From assembly GCA_946886865.1 (NCBI GenBank), contig CAMPJI010000060.1:1-13460 (forward strand): 13,460 nucleotides of DNA, given 5' to 3'. A model generated the notes under the pieces. The model worked only from the letters and a program-made list of their open reading frames with translations. It had not been told where the DNA came from and did no database searches. This DNA comes from an uncultured Lysobacterales bacterium (lineage in GTDB: Bacteria > Pseudomonadota > Gammaproteobacteria > Xanthomonadales > Xanthomonadaceae). How positions within the stretch are numbered: the stretch's first letter is position 1; every line of letters starts with the position of its first letter. Shown in pieces: positions 8,213 to 13,460 of this stretch. A program made the translations under genes and the position numbers.

Positions 8213-8263
8213 GGGTCACACGTGCGTCAACTCCGGGTCATGCCCGGGACACGATGCGGTCAC
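8213..8263 (+). promoter_or_regulatory. Array of five 11-bp-phased Pho half-sites upstream of the porin
   Basis: Five heptamers resembling the PhoB half-site CTGTCAT follow one another at exactly 11-bp intervals: GGGTCAC (8213), GCGTCAA (8224), GGGTCAT (8235), GGGACAC (8246) and CGGTCAC (8257). The GTCA core is exact in four and GACA in one. The array lies upstream of a better core Pho box (8286-8303) and begins 17 nt after gspN. Phased tandem half-sites are how PhoB dimers load on strong Pho promoters, so this is probably an upstream PhoB-loading region. The flanking bases are G-rich rather than CT, so individual affinities may be low. Confidence 0.6.
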
Positions 8264-8285
8264 GGGCGCGCAACAAAACCGCAAA

Positions 8286-8303
8286 ATGTCACATGACTGT
8301 CAT
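8286..8303 (+). promoter_or_regulatory. Core Pho box of the porin promoter
   Basis: Two heptamers, ATGTCAC (8286-8292) and CTGTCAT (8297-8303, exact consensus), are separated by 4 nt, the classical 18-bp Pho box. It replaces a -35 element and ends exactly 10 nt before the -10-like TAGCCT. The downstream gene is a phosphate porin, so phosphate-starvation control by PhoB is strongly implied. Confidence 0.85.
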
Positions 8304-8327
8304 GGCGCGCGCCTAGCCTGCGCGCCA
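8303..8327. repeat. Inverted repeat enclosing the porin -10 element
   Basis: Perfect 8-bp arms TGGCGCGC (8303-8310) and GCGCGCCA (8320-8327) flank the 9 nt that hold TAGCCT. The first base of the left arm is the last base of the Pho box. It could be an operator covering the -10 and start point, or a chance product of GC-rich sequence. Confidence 0.45.
8314..8319 (+). promoter_or_regulatory. -10 element of the porin promoter
   Basis: TAGCCT matches the TAnnnT core of a -10 hexamer and lies 10 nt after the Pho box, the spacing of PhoB-activated promoters. Transcription would start near 8326, giving a leader of about 31 nt. No convincing Shine-Dalgarno sequence precedes the porin ATG in that leader. 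Confidence 0.6.
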
Positions 8328-8356
8328 ATCCCGCCCCAATGTGACCTTTCCAAGTC

Positions 8357-9484
8357 ATGAACATTGCACCTTCGCGACTCTTCATCGGCCTCGCCCTGGC
8401 CATCGCCGCGCCGCTGGCGCACGCCGAGATCAAGCTCGACGAGATCGGCGGGATGGAGCTGGGCTTCGAAGGCCTGGTCCAGGCCGACTCCACCTGGTTC
8501 GACAGCGACCGTGTCGAGCTGGCCGATGGCGACCGCGCCAGCGACCTGCGCCGCGCCGAACTCGTCCTCAAGGGCGCCGTTGGCGAGTTCGACTGGGTGG
8601 TCGGCTACGACGCCGCCTCCGACAAGTGGTTGGACGTCAACGGCAAGTTCGGCATCGGCGACGGCCACTACCTGCAGGCCGGCCAGTACAAGCAGCCCAA
8701 CAGCATGGAAGAGCTGTCGTCGACCAAGAACAACGACTTCATCTCCAAGGCCGCCATCACCAACACCTTCGGCACCGGCCGCCGGCTGGGCGTGGCGTAT
8801 GGCTACGGCAATGGCCCGTGGGGCTTCACCGCCAGCGTCTTCGGCCGCGAGCTGACCGACGACGGCAACCGCGGCGCCGGCCACGGCCTGCGTGGCACCT
8901 TCGCCCCGATCAACGAGGACGGCCGCCTCCTGCACTTCGGCCTGTCCTACGTGAACCGTGACACCGAGGCCGATACGCTGCGCCTGCGCAATCGCCCGCA
9001 GGCCGACCTGGCCGACGTGCGCGTGGTCGACACCGGCAACCTGCTGGACGCCGACCGCCTGGCCACCGTTGGCCTGGAAAGCGTCTGGGTGGCCGGCCCG
9101 CTGAAGCTGCAGGGCGAATACATGACCGTGGAGGCCGACCGCTACGGCGCCGGCAACGACGACTACCGCGGCGACGGCGCGTACGTCAGCGCGGTCTACA
9201 ACCTGACCGGCGAAACCTGGGGCTACAAGGGCGGCGTGCCCACCACGGGCAAGCCGTCGGAGCCCGCCCGTGGCATGTGGCAGGTGGGCGTGCGCTACGA
9301 CACGCTGGACCTGGACGACGGCGCGGTCGGCGGCGGCGAGATGGACGCCATTACCGCGGGCGTGAACTGGTACTGGCGCAAGAACGTCAAGCTGATGCTG
9401 GACTACGTCAGCGTCGAGTCCGAGCGCGCGGGCCTGCCCGACGACCCCAGCAGCGTGCAGGCGCGCGTGCAGCTGTACTGGTAA
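8357..9484 (+). CDS. oprP: OprP/OprO-family phosphate/polyphosphate porin
   Basis: Outer-membrane beta-barrel porin of 375 residues that probably lets phosphate or polyphosphate into the periplasm. A classical signal peptide runs to AHA|E (cut after residue 23). The body alternates short polar and aromatic strands with turns. It contains the family-typical DWVVGYDAASDKWLDVN and YLQAGQYKQPNSMEELSSTKN stretches near residues 78-125, and it ends in an aromatic residue (QLYW), the barrel-assembly signal. OprP and OprO cannot be told apart from sequence alone, so the symbol marks the family. Context supports phosphate: a Pho box lies directly upstream and pstSCAB downstream. ATG 8357 is chosen because it gives a normal signal peptide; it lacks a clear Shine-Dalgarno sequence. 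The protein is somewhat shorter than the Pseudomonas members. Confidence 0.88.
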   Translation: MNIAPSRLFIGLALAIAAPLAHAEIKLDEIGGMELGFEGLVQADSTWFDSDRVELADGDRASDLRRAELVLKGAVGEFDWVVGYDAASDKWLDVNGKFGIGDGHYLQAGQYKQPNSMEELSSTKNNDFISKAAITNTFGTGRRLGVAYGYGNGPWGFTASVFGRELTDDGNRGAGHGLRGTFAPINEDGRLLHFGLSYVNRDTEADTLRLRNRPQADLADVRVVDTGNLLDADRLATVGLESVWVAGPLKLQGEYMTVEADRYGAGNDDYRGDGAYVSAVYNLTGETWGYKGGVPTTGKPSEPARGMWQVGVRYDTLDLDDGAVGGGEMDAITAGVNWYWRKNVKLMLDYVSVESERAGLPDDPSSVQARVQLYW

Positions 9485-9499
9485 GCCCCCGGCGGCGTG

Positions 9500-9539
9500 C
9501 TGTCACGCGACTGACATCGCGGCCTCGCCGGGCTGTCAC
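9500..9539 (+). promoter_or_regulatory. Second Pho control region, downstream of the porin
   Basis: CTGTCAC (9500-9506) and CTGACAT (9511-9517) form an 18-bp Pho box. After one poor position (9522), a further CTGTCAC lies at 9533-9539, in the same 11-bp phase. Ten nt after it is TCCAAT (9550-9555), a 4-of-6 match to a -10 hexamer, giving a start near 9562. The region begins 15 nt after the porin stop, about 310 nt before pstS, and is separated from pstS by a strong terminator. Its own target is therefore not obviously pstS. Confidence 0.68.
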
Positions 9540-9561
9540 ACGCCGGGTGTCCAATAGTGCT

Positions 9562-9660
9562 GCGCCAGCCACAGGACAGCCGGCATTGCACAGAACCGCG
9601 AGTCCTCTCTCCCTCGTCGTTCCCGGCGCGGGCCCTTCACGGGGCCCGCGTTTTTTTATT
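9562..9660 (+). ncRNA. Candidate Pho-regulated small RNA
   Basis: The stretch runs from the predicted start of the second Pho promoter to the T-run of an intrinsic terminator and would give an RNA of about 95 nt. No convincing gene fits: the only in-frame reading begins with a GTG lacking a ribosome site and runs straight through the terminator. Within it, CGAG/CTCG (9599-9602/9613-9616) could pair around a 10-nt loop TCCTCTCTCC, a pyrimidine-rich sequence able to pair with Shine-Dalgarno GGAG motifs. The alternative is that this is only the 3' untranslated end of the porin mRNA. No known RNA family is recognised. Confidence 0.35.
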
Positions 9661-9662
9661 TT
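9627..9662 (+). terminator. Strong intrinsic terminator between porin and pstS
   Basis: A perfect 9-bp GC stem, CGCGGGCCC (9627-9635) and GGGCCCGCG (9642-9650), with loop TTCACG, is followed at once by seven T and then ATTTT. This is a textbook rho-independent terminator. It ends the porin transcript, and any small RNA from the second Pho promoter, about 170 nt before the pstS stop-free start at 9810, so pstS needs its own promoter. Confidence 0.92.
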
Positions 9663-9725
9663 CAAGTCGCGCCAAGCCCCTGATCCAGATCGGATTTCCG
9701 GAAAAAGACAGAAATGTGGCAGCGC

Positions 9726-9759
9726 ATGTCACATGCATGTAACAAAAACATCATTCCAT
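9726..9759 (+). promoter_or_regulatory. Pho box and -10 of the pstS promoter
   Basis: ATGTCAC (9726-9732) and ATGTAAC (9737-9743) are 4 nt apart and form an 18-bp Pho box. Ten nt downstream is TTCCAT (9754-9759), a weak -10, giving a start near 9766 and a leader of about 44 nt. ATGTGGC at 9714, one base out of phase, may be a degenerate third half-site. An A-rich run and the palindrome TTTCCGGAAA (9695-9704) lie just upstream. The position directly before pstS is where Pho boxes are expected. Confidence 0.8.
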
Positions 9760-9771
9760 GGTCGGGTCCCA

Positions 9772-9787
9772 CCGGCAGACCTGCCGG
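9772..9787 (+). other. Short hairpin in the pstS 5' leader
   Basis: CCGGCA (9772-9777) and TGCCGG (9782-9787) form a perfect 6-bp stem with a 4-nt loop. It starts about 6 nt after the predicted transcript start and ends 11 nt before the GGAG ribosome site (9799-9802). A hairpin at the very 5' end often protects mRNA from decay; it leaves the ribosome site free. Confidence 0.5.
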
Positions 9788-9809
9788 CCTACCACCCTGG
9801 AGCACTTCG

Positions 9810-10907
9810 ATGACCGTTTCCTCGGCCCGTACCGCCCTCCTCTCCCTGGCCATCGCCCTGGCCGTGGCCGCCTGCGGCGGCAACGACGGCGCGCCCGCCG
9901 CCACCGACGCCGGCACCGCACCCGCCGGCCAGGACGCCGCTGCCGGCGACCGCGTGTCGGCTGAAATCTCCGGCGCCGGCGCGTCCTTCATCTTCCCGCT
10001 GATCTCCAAGTGGTCGGCCGACTACAACGCCGCCACCGGCGCCAAGGTCAATTACCAGTCGATCGGGTCCGGCGGCGGCATCGCCCAGATCAAGGCGGCC
10101 ACCGTCGACTTCGGGTCGTCCGACAAGCCGCTCTCCAGCGAGGAGCTCGCCGAGGCCGGCCTGGGCCAGTTCCCGTCCGCCATCGGCGGCGTGGTGCCGG
10201 TCGTCAACATCGAGGGAATCGAGGCCGGCCAACTGCGCCTGGACGGCACCACGCTGGCGCGCATCTTCTCCGGCGCGATCACCACCTGGAACGACCCGGC
10301 GATCGCCGCGCTCAACCCGGGCGTGACCCTGCCGTCGACCAAGATCAACATCGTCCACCGCTCCGACGGCTCGGGCACCACGTTCAACTTCACCAACTAC
10401 CTGTCCAAGGTCAGCCCGGAGTGGAAGTCGGGCATCGGCGAAGGCACCTCGGTCAGCTGGCCGAGCGGCGTGGGCGGCAAGGGCAACGAGGGCGTCGCGT
10501 CCTACGTCCAGCAGATCCCGGGCTCGATCGGCTACGTGGAGCTGGCCTACGCCGTGCAGAGCGGCATGGCCCACGTCCAGCTGCAGAACGCCGCCGGCAA
10601 CTGGGTGAACCCGAGCGCCGAGAGCTTCCAGGCCGCCGCGGCCACCGCCGACTGGACCAGCGTGGAGGACTTCAACCTGGTGATCACCAACGCGCCGGGC
10701 GCCGACGCGTGGCCGATCACGGCCACCAACTTCATCCTGATGTACAAGCAGCCCAAGGATGCCAAGCGCAGCGCCGACGCGATGGCGTTCTTCAAGTGGG
10801 CGTTCGAGAGCGGCCAAGCCCAGGCCAGCGAGCTGCACTACGTGCCGCTGCCGGCCGAGCTGGTGCAGCAGGTCGAGGCGTACTGGGCGGCCGAATTCAA
10901 GTCCTGA
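9810..10907 (+). CDS. pstS: PstS, periplasmic phosphate-binding lipoprotein
   Basis: High-affinity phosphate receptor of the PstSCAB ABC importer. The 365-residue precursor has a signal peptide ending in lipobox VAAC with Cys22, so it is probably a lipoprotein held at a membrane. An Ala/Gly/Asp-rich linker follows (23-48), then the binding domain. Phosphate-contacting segments are visible in order: SGAGASF (54-60), SIGSGGG (84-90) with DFGSSD (100-105), and HRSDGSGTTF (173-182). ATG 9810 is supported by GGAG 7 nt upstream and by the signal peptide; an upstream in-frame ATG near 9714 would overlap the promoter. It is transcribed from its own Pho box and followed by a strong intercistronic hairpin. 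The lipobox distinguishes it from the soluble E. coli protein. Confidence 0.96.
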   Translation: MTVSSARTALLSLAIALAVAACGGNDGAPAATDAGTAPAGQDAAAGDRVSAEISGAGASFIFPLISKWSADYNAATGAKVNYQSIGSGGGIAQIKAATVDFGSSDKPLSSEELAEAGLGQFPSAIGGVVPVVNIEGIEAGQLRLDGTTLARIFSGAITTWNDPAIAALNPGVTLPSTKINIVHRSDGSGTTFNFTNYLSKVSPEWKSGIGEGTSVSWPSGVGGKGNEGVASYVQQIPGSIGYVELAYAVQSGMAHVQLQNAAGNWVNPSAESFQAAAATADWTSVEDFNLVITNAPGADAWPITATNFILMYKQPKDAKRSADAMAFFKWAFESGQAQASELHYVPLPAELVQQVEAYWAAEFKS

Positions 10908-10930
10908 TCGCCCCACTGCCGCGCGCCACC

Positions 10931-10962
10931 GCAATGCCCGGCCGTGACAGGCCGGGCATTGC
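10931..10962 (+). other. Intercistronic hairpin between pstS and pstC
   Basis: A perfect 13-bp inverted repeat, GCAATGCCCGGCC (10931-10943) and GGCCGGGCATTGC (10950-10962), encloses the 6-nt loop GTGACA. No T-run follows, so it is not a canonical terminator. It sits 23 nt after the pstS stop and 24 nt before pstC. In binding-protein operons such hairpins commonly stop 3' exonucleases or attenuate, so that the receptor outnumbers the membrane subunits; that role is inferred here. Confidence 0.82.
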
Positions 10963-10986
10963 CATTCAACCGTTCCCGAGAACGCG

Positions 10987-11958
10987 ATGACCAGCACCGC
11001 CCTCCCCAACGCTGCAGCGCCCACCGCACGCGATACGCGCGACACGCGCAACGACGTGGTCTTCCGTTACGTGGTGGCCGGCACCGCCATGCTGGTGATG
11101 GTGGCCCTGGCGGGCGCGGCGCTGTCGATGCTGTGGGGCGGCCGCGACGTCCTGGCCTCGCAGGGGCTGTCGTTCTTCACCAGCACCGAGTGGAACCCCG
11201 TCGAGAACCGCTACGGCGCGCTGGTGCCGATCTTCGGCACCGTGGTCACCGCACTGATCGCCATGCTGATCGCGGTGCCGGTCAGCTTCGGCATTGCCTT
11301 CTTCCTGACCGAGGTCGCGCCGCGCTGGCTGCGCGGGCCGGTCGGTACGGCCATCGAGCTGCTGGCCGGCATCCCGTCGATCATCTACGGCATGTGGGGC
11401 CTGTTCGTGCTGGTGCCGGTCATGACCGAATACGTCACGCCCTGGCTCAACGAGAACCTCGGCACATGGCCGGTGATCGGCCCGGTGTTCCAGGGGCCGC
11501 CGCTGGGCATCGGCATGCTCACGGCCGGCATCGTGCTGGCGATCATGGTGATCCCCTTCATCTCTTCGGTCATGCGCGAGGTGTTCCTGACGGTGCCCAC
11601 GCGCCTGAAGGAGTCGGCCTACGCGCTGGGCTCGACCAAGTGGGAGGTCAGCTGGGACATCGTGCTGCCCTACACGCGTTCGGCCGTCATCGGCGGCGTG
11701 TTCCTCGGCCTGGGCCGGGCACTGGGCGAGACGATGGCCGTGGCGTTCGTGATCGGCAACTCCACCCGCTTCACCGCATCGCTGCTTGAACCGGGCACCA
11801 CCATCGCGGCGCTGATCGCCAACGACTTCGGCGAAGCCACCGAAACCTACCGCTCCGCGCTTCTGCTGCTGGGCTTCGTGCTGTTCATCGTGACGTTCGT
11901 GGTGCTGGCCATCGCGCGACTGATGCTGGCGCAACTGGCACGCAAGGAGGGCACCTGA
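10987..11958 (+). CDS. pstC: PstC, phosphate ABC transporter permease
   Basis: One of the two inner-membrane channel subunits of the Pst importer. The 323 residues have a polar N-terminus, a first helix at about 28-50, a periplasmic loop, and five further helices covering about 79-110, 122-147, 176-200, 232-258 and 292-316. The EAA loop that contacts PstB is seen as KESAYALGSTKWEVSWDIVLP (208-228). The start ATG has only a weak GAG 6 nt upstream, fitting lower expression than pstS. Its stop overlaps the pstA ATG (TGATG), so the two permeases are translationally coupled. Confidence 0.95.
   Translation: MTSTALPNAAAPTARDTRDTRNDVVFRYVVAGTAMLVMVALAGAALSMLWGGRDVLASQGLSFFTSTEWNPVENRYGALVPIFGTVVTALIAMLIAVPVSFGIAFFLTEVAPRWLRGPVGTAIELLAGIPSIIYGMWGLFVLVPVMTEYVTPWLNENLGTWPVIGPVFQGPPLGIGMLTAGIVLAIMVIPFISSVMREVFLTVPTRLKESAYALGSTKWEVSWDIVLPYTRSAVIGGVFLGLGRALGETMAVAFVIGNSTRFTASLLEPGTTIAALIANDFGEATETYRSALLLLGFVLFIVTFVVLAIARLMLAQLARKEGT
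11944..11950 (+). promoter_or_regulatory. Consensus Shine-Dalgarno site of pstA
   Basis: AAGGAGG, a full match to the anti-16S consensus, lies 7 nt before the pstA ATG and inside the end of pstC. It is the strongest ribosome site in the window and fixes the pstA start at 11958. Confidence 0.85.
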
Positions 11959-12815
11959 TGGCCGCCGACCGCCTCTACCGCCGCCGCCGCATCGCCAACA
12001 CCGTGGCGGTGACGCTGGCCTGCGCCGCCGCGCTGCTGGGCCTGTTCTTCCTGGGCTGGATCCTCTGGACGCTGATCGCCAAGGGCCTGTCGGGCATCAA
12101 CTGGCAGCTGTTCGTGCAGGACACGCCGCCGCCGATGGTCGAAGGCGGCCTGCGCAACGCGTTCTTCGGCAGCGCTGTGATGTGCCTGATGGCGATCCTC
12201 ATCGGCACGCCAATCGGTATTGCCGCGGGCACGTGGCTGGCCGAGTACGGCCACGCCCGCAAGCTGGGCACGGTGGTGCGCTTCGTCAACGACATCCTGC
12301 TGTCGGCGCCGTCGATCGTGCTGGGCCTGTTCGTCTACACCCTGGTGGTGATGCGCGCGGGCGGCAACTTCTCGGCCGTGGCCGGTGCCATCGCGCTGGC
12401 GTTCATCGTGCTGCCGGTGGTGGTGCGCACCACCGACGAGATGCTGCGCCTGGTGCCGCCGCAGATGCGCGAGGCCGCGCTGAGCCTGGGCGTGCCGCAG
12501 TGGAAGGTCATCGTGCAGGTGCTGTACCGCAGCGCGTCGGCCGGCATCGTCACCGGCGTGCTGCTGGCGCTGGCCCGCATCTCAGGTGAAACCGCGCCGC
12601 TGCTGTTCACCGCGTTCGGCAACCAGTACTGGAGCACCGACGTCACCGGCCCGATGGCCAGCGTGCCGGTGGTGATGTACCAGTTCGCCGGCAGCCCCTA
12701 CGGCACCTGGCAGGACCTGGCCTGGGCCGGCGCGCTGGTGTTGACCCTGTTCGTGCTGGTGGTCAGCCTGCTGGCACGCTGGCTGGTGCTGCGCAAGAGG
12801 ATCAGCCATGACTGA
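11958..12815 (+). CDS. pstA: PstA, phosphate ABC transporter permease
   Basis: Second channel subunit of the Pst importer, 285 residues, inner membrane. The first helix lies at about 15-40, followed by a periplasmic loop and helices near 68-92, 110-133, 138-157, 193-212 and 255-276. The EAA loop reads [19 protein letters not shown] (171-189) and would dock on Pst[13 protein letters not shown] (114-125) and [14 protein letters not shown] are conserved PstA stretches. It starts on the pstC stop (TGATG) with a perfect Shine-Dalgarno sequence and overlaps pstB by 8 nt. Confidence 0.95.
   Translation: MAADRLYRRRRIANTVAVTLACAAALLGLFFLGWILWTLIAKGLSGINWQLFVQDTPPPMVEGGLRNAFFGSAVMCLMAILIGTPIGIAAGTWLAEYGHARKLGTVVRFVNDILLSAPSIVLGLFVYTLVVMRAGGNFSAVAGAIALAFIVLPVVVRTTDEMLRLVPPQMREAALSLGVPQWKVIVQVLYRSASAGIVTGVLLALARISGETAPLLFTAFGNQYWSTDVTGPMASVPVVMYQFAGSPYGTWQDLAWAGALVLTLFVLVVSLLARWLVLRKRISHD
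12795..12801 (+). promoter_or_regulatory. Shine-Dalgarno site deciding the pstB start
   Basis: AAGAGGA lies 7 nt before ATG 12808, inside pstA. The next in-frame ATG (12877, residue 24) has no such site, so the longer pstB product is favoured. Confidence 0.7.
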
Positions 12816-13460
12816 CGCGACCGCGACACCCGCACGCCCTGCAACGCCCCGCCTCGACGATTCCCGGACCCCGGTTATGAACGACGCCCGCCTCAACCTC
12901 GCACCGCGCGATCGCGCCGCCCCGGTGGATGCCGCGCCGGTCAAGCTCGCCGCGCGCAACCTCGACTTCCACTACGGCGACTTCAAGGCGCTGAACTCGA
13001 TCAACCTGGAAATCCCCGAGAAGCAGGTCACCGCGCTGATCGGGCCCTCGGGCTGCGGCAAGTCGACGCTGCTGCGCGTGTTCAACCGCATCTACGCGCT
13101 GTACCCCAAGCTGCGCGCCAGCGGCGAGGTGCTGCTGGACGGCGAGAACATCCTCGACCCGAAGTACCCGATGAACCGGCTGCGCAGCAAGGTCGGCATG
13201 GTGTTCCAGAAGCCGGTGCCGTTCCCGATGACGATCTTCGAGAACGTGGCCTACGGCATCCGCCACCACGAGAAGCTGTCGAAGTCGGACATGAACGACC
13301 GCGTCGAACACGCGCTGCGCCAGGGCGCGCTGTGGGACGAGGTCAAGGACAAGCTGGGCCAGAGCGCGCTGGGCCTGTCGGGCGGCCAGCAGCAGCGCCT
13401 GTGCATCGCCCGCGCGGTGGCGCTCAAGCCCGACGTGCTGCTGCTCGACGAACCGACCTC
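12808..13460 (+). CDS. pstB: PstB, phosphate ABC transporter ATPase (3' end cut off)
   Basis: Cytoplasmic ATPase of the Pst importer, cut by the window edge after 217 complete codons; most family members are about 250-280 residues. Visible in order are the A-loop region [12 protein letters not shown] (51-62), Walker [10 protein letters not shown] (79-87), the Q-loop MVFQ with Gln134 followed by the PstB-typical KPVPFPMTI (135-143), the ABC signature LSGGQQQR (190-197), and Walker B LLLDEPT at the edge (211-217). The H-loop lies outside. The first 45 residues before the ABC core are a polar, Ala/Pro/Arg-rich extension longer than in E. coli PstB. ATG 12808 is chosen for its Shine-Dalgarno site; ATG 12877 would remove 23 residues of the extension. 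The gene is part of the pstS operon, and phoU is a likely next gene, not visible here. Confidence 0.95.
   Translation, partial: MTDATATPARPATPRLDDSRTPVMNDARLNLAPRDRAAPVDAAPVKLAARNLDFHYGDFKALNSINLEIPEKQVTALIGPSGCGKSTLLRVFNRIYALYPKLRASGEVLLDGENILDPKYPMNRLRSKVGMVFQKPVPFPMTIFENVAYGIRHHEKLSKSDMNDRVEHALRQGALWDEVKDKLGQSALGLSGGQQQRLCIARAVALKPDVLLLDEPT

Noticed and set aside
9724..9736. Palindrome GCATGT-C-ACATGC at the pstS Pho box
   Set aside because: It is explained by the two direct Pho half-sites overlapping; a separate operator is not needed.
9557..9742. A 61-codon frame between porin and pstS starting with GTG
   Set aside because: It has no ribosome site, reads through the intrinsic terminator into the pstS promoter, and its product resembles nothing.
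9277..9813. A 178-codon plus-strand frame overlapping the porin end and the intergenic region
   Set aside because: It begins within the porin in another frame, crosses the terminator and is Arg-rich; it is a shadow frame.
10944..10950. A CTGTCAC Pho half-site on the minus strand in the pstS-pstC hairpin
   Set aside because: It is a single half-site with no partner at 11 bp and no gene on that strand, so it is not called as a Pho box.
9789..11051. A 420-codon minus-strand open frame opposite pstS
   Set aside because: It is the complement of pstS codons, low in complexity and without motifs; pstS is certain.
1..13460. CRISPR arrays, tRNA or rRNA genes, insertion sequences, toxin-antitoxin or phage genes
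   Set aside because: None were seen. Apart from the REP pair, the window is a compact secretion operon and a phosphate-uptake locus, so a new defence or mobile system cannot be supported.

Overview
The window is very GC-rich, with G or C at nearly every third codon position. It carries two functional blocks, all read on the + strand. Gene content and order suggest a gammaproteobacterium of the Xanthomonadaceae/Lysobacteraceae type (Xanthomonas, Lysobacter or Luteimonas-like). That placement is inferred from family recognition and was not tested by a search.

Block 1 (11-8196) is a type II secretion system (T2SS) operon in the order gspE-F-G-H-I-J-K-L-M-N. It encodes the secretion ATPase, the inner-membrane platform protein, the major and four minor pseudopilins, the GspL/GspM assembly pair and GspN. 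Nearly all stop and start codons overlap (ATGA, GTGA or TGATG), so translation is probably coupled throughout. gspC and gspD are not in the window; an E-to-N order with no gspD after gspN would fit C and D lying upstream of gspE. The one loose junction is gspF/gspG. It contains a pair of inverted 34-nt REP-like palindromes (2816-2964), and the start and leader peptide of the major pseudopilin are encoded across or inside them.

Block 2 (about 8213 to the end) is a phosphate-starvation (Pho) locus: an OprP/OprO-type outer-membrane phosphate/polyphosphate porin, then pstS, pstC, pstA and the first two thirds of pstB. The porin imports phosphate to the periplasm, the PstS lipoprotein binds it, and PstC/PstA/PstB form the ATP-driven inner-membrane transporter.

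Three separate PhoB-type control regions can be read, each built from CTGTCAT-like heptamers at 11-bp spacing. One precedes the porin: a core Pho box 10 bp upstream of TAGCCT, plus a row of five more half-sites in exact 11-bp phase. One lies just downstream of the porin, with no convincing gene between it and a strong terminator. One lies directly upstream of pstS. The middle one is the most interesting: a Pho box, a possible -10, about 95 nt and an intrinsic terminator look like a phosphate-starvation small RNA gene with a CU-rich loop. A perfect 13-bp intercistronic hairpin between pstS and pstC probably helps keep PstS more abundant than the membrane subunits.
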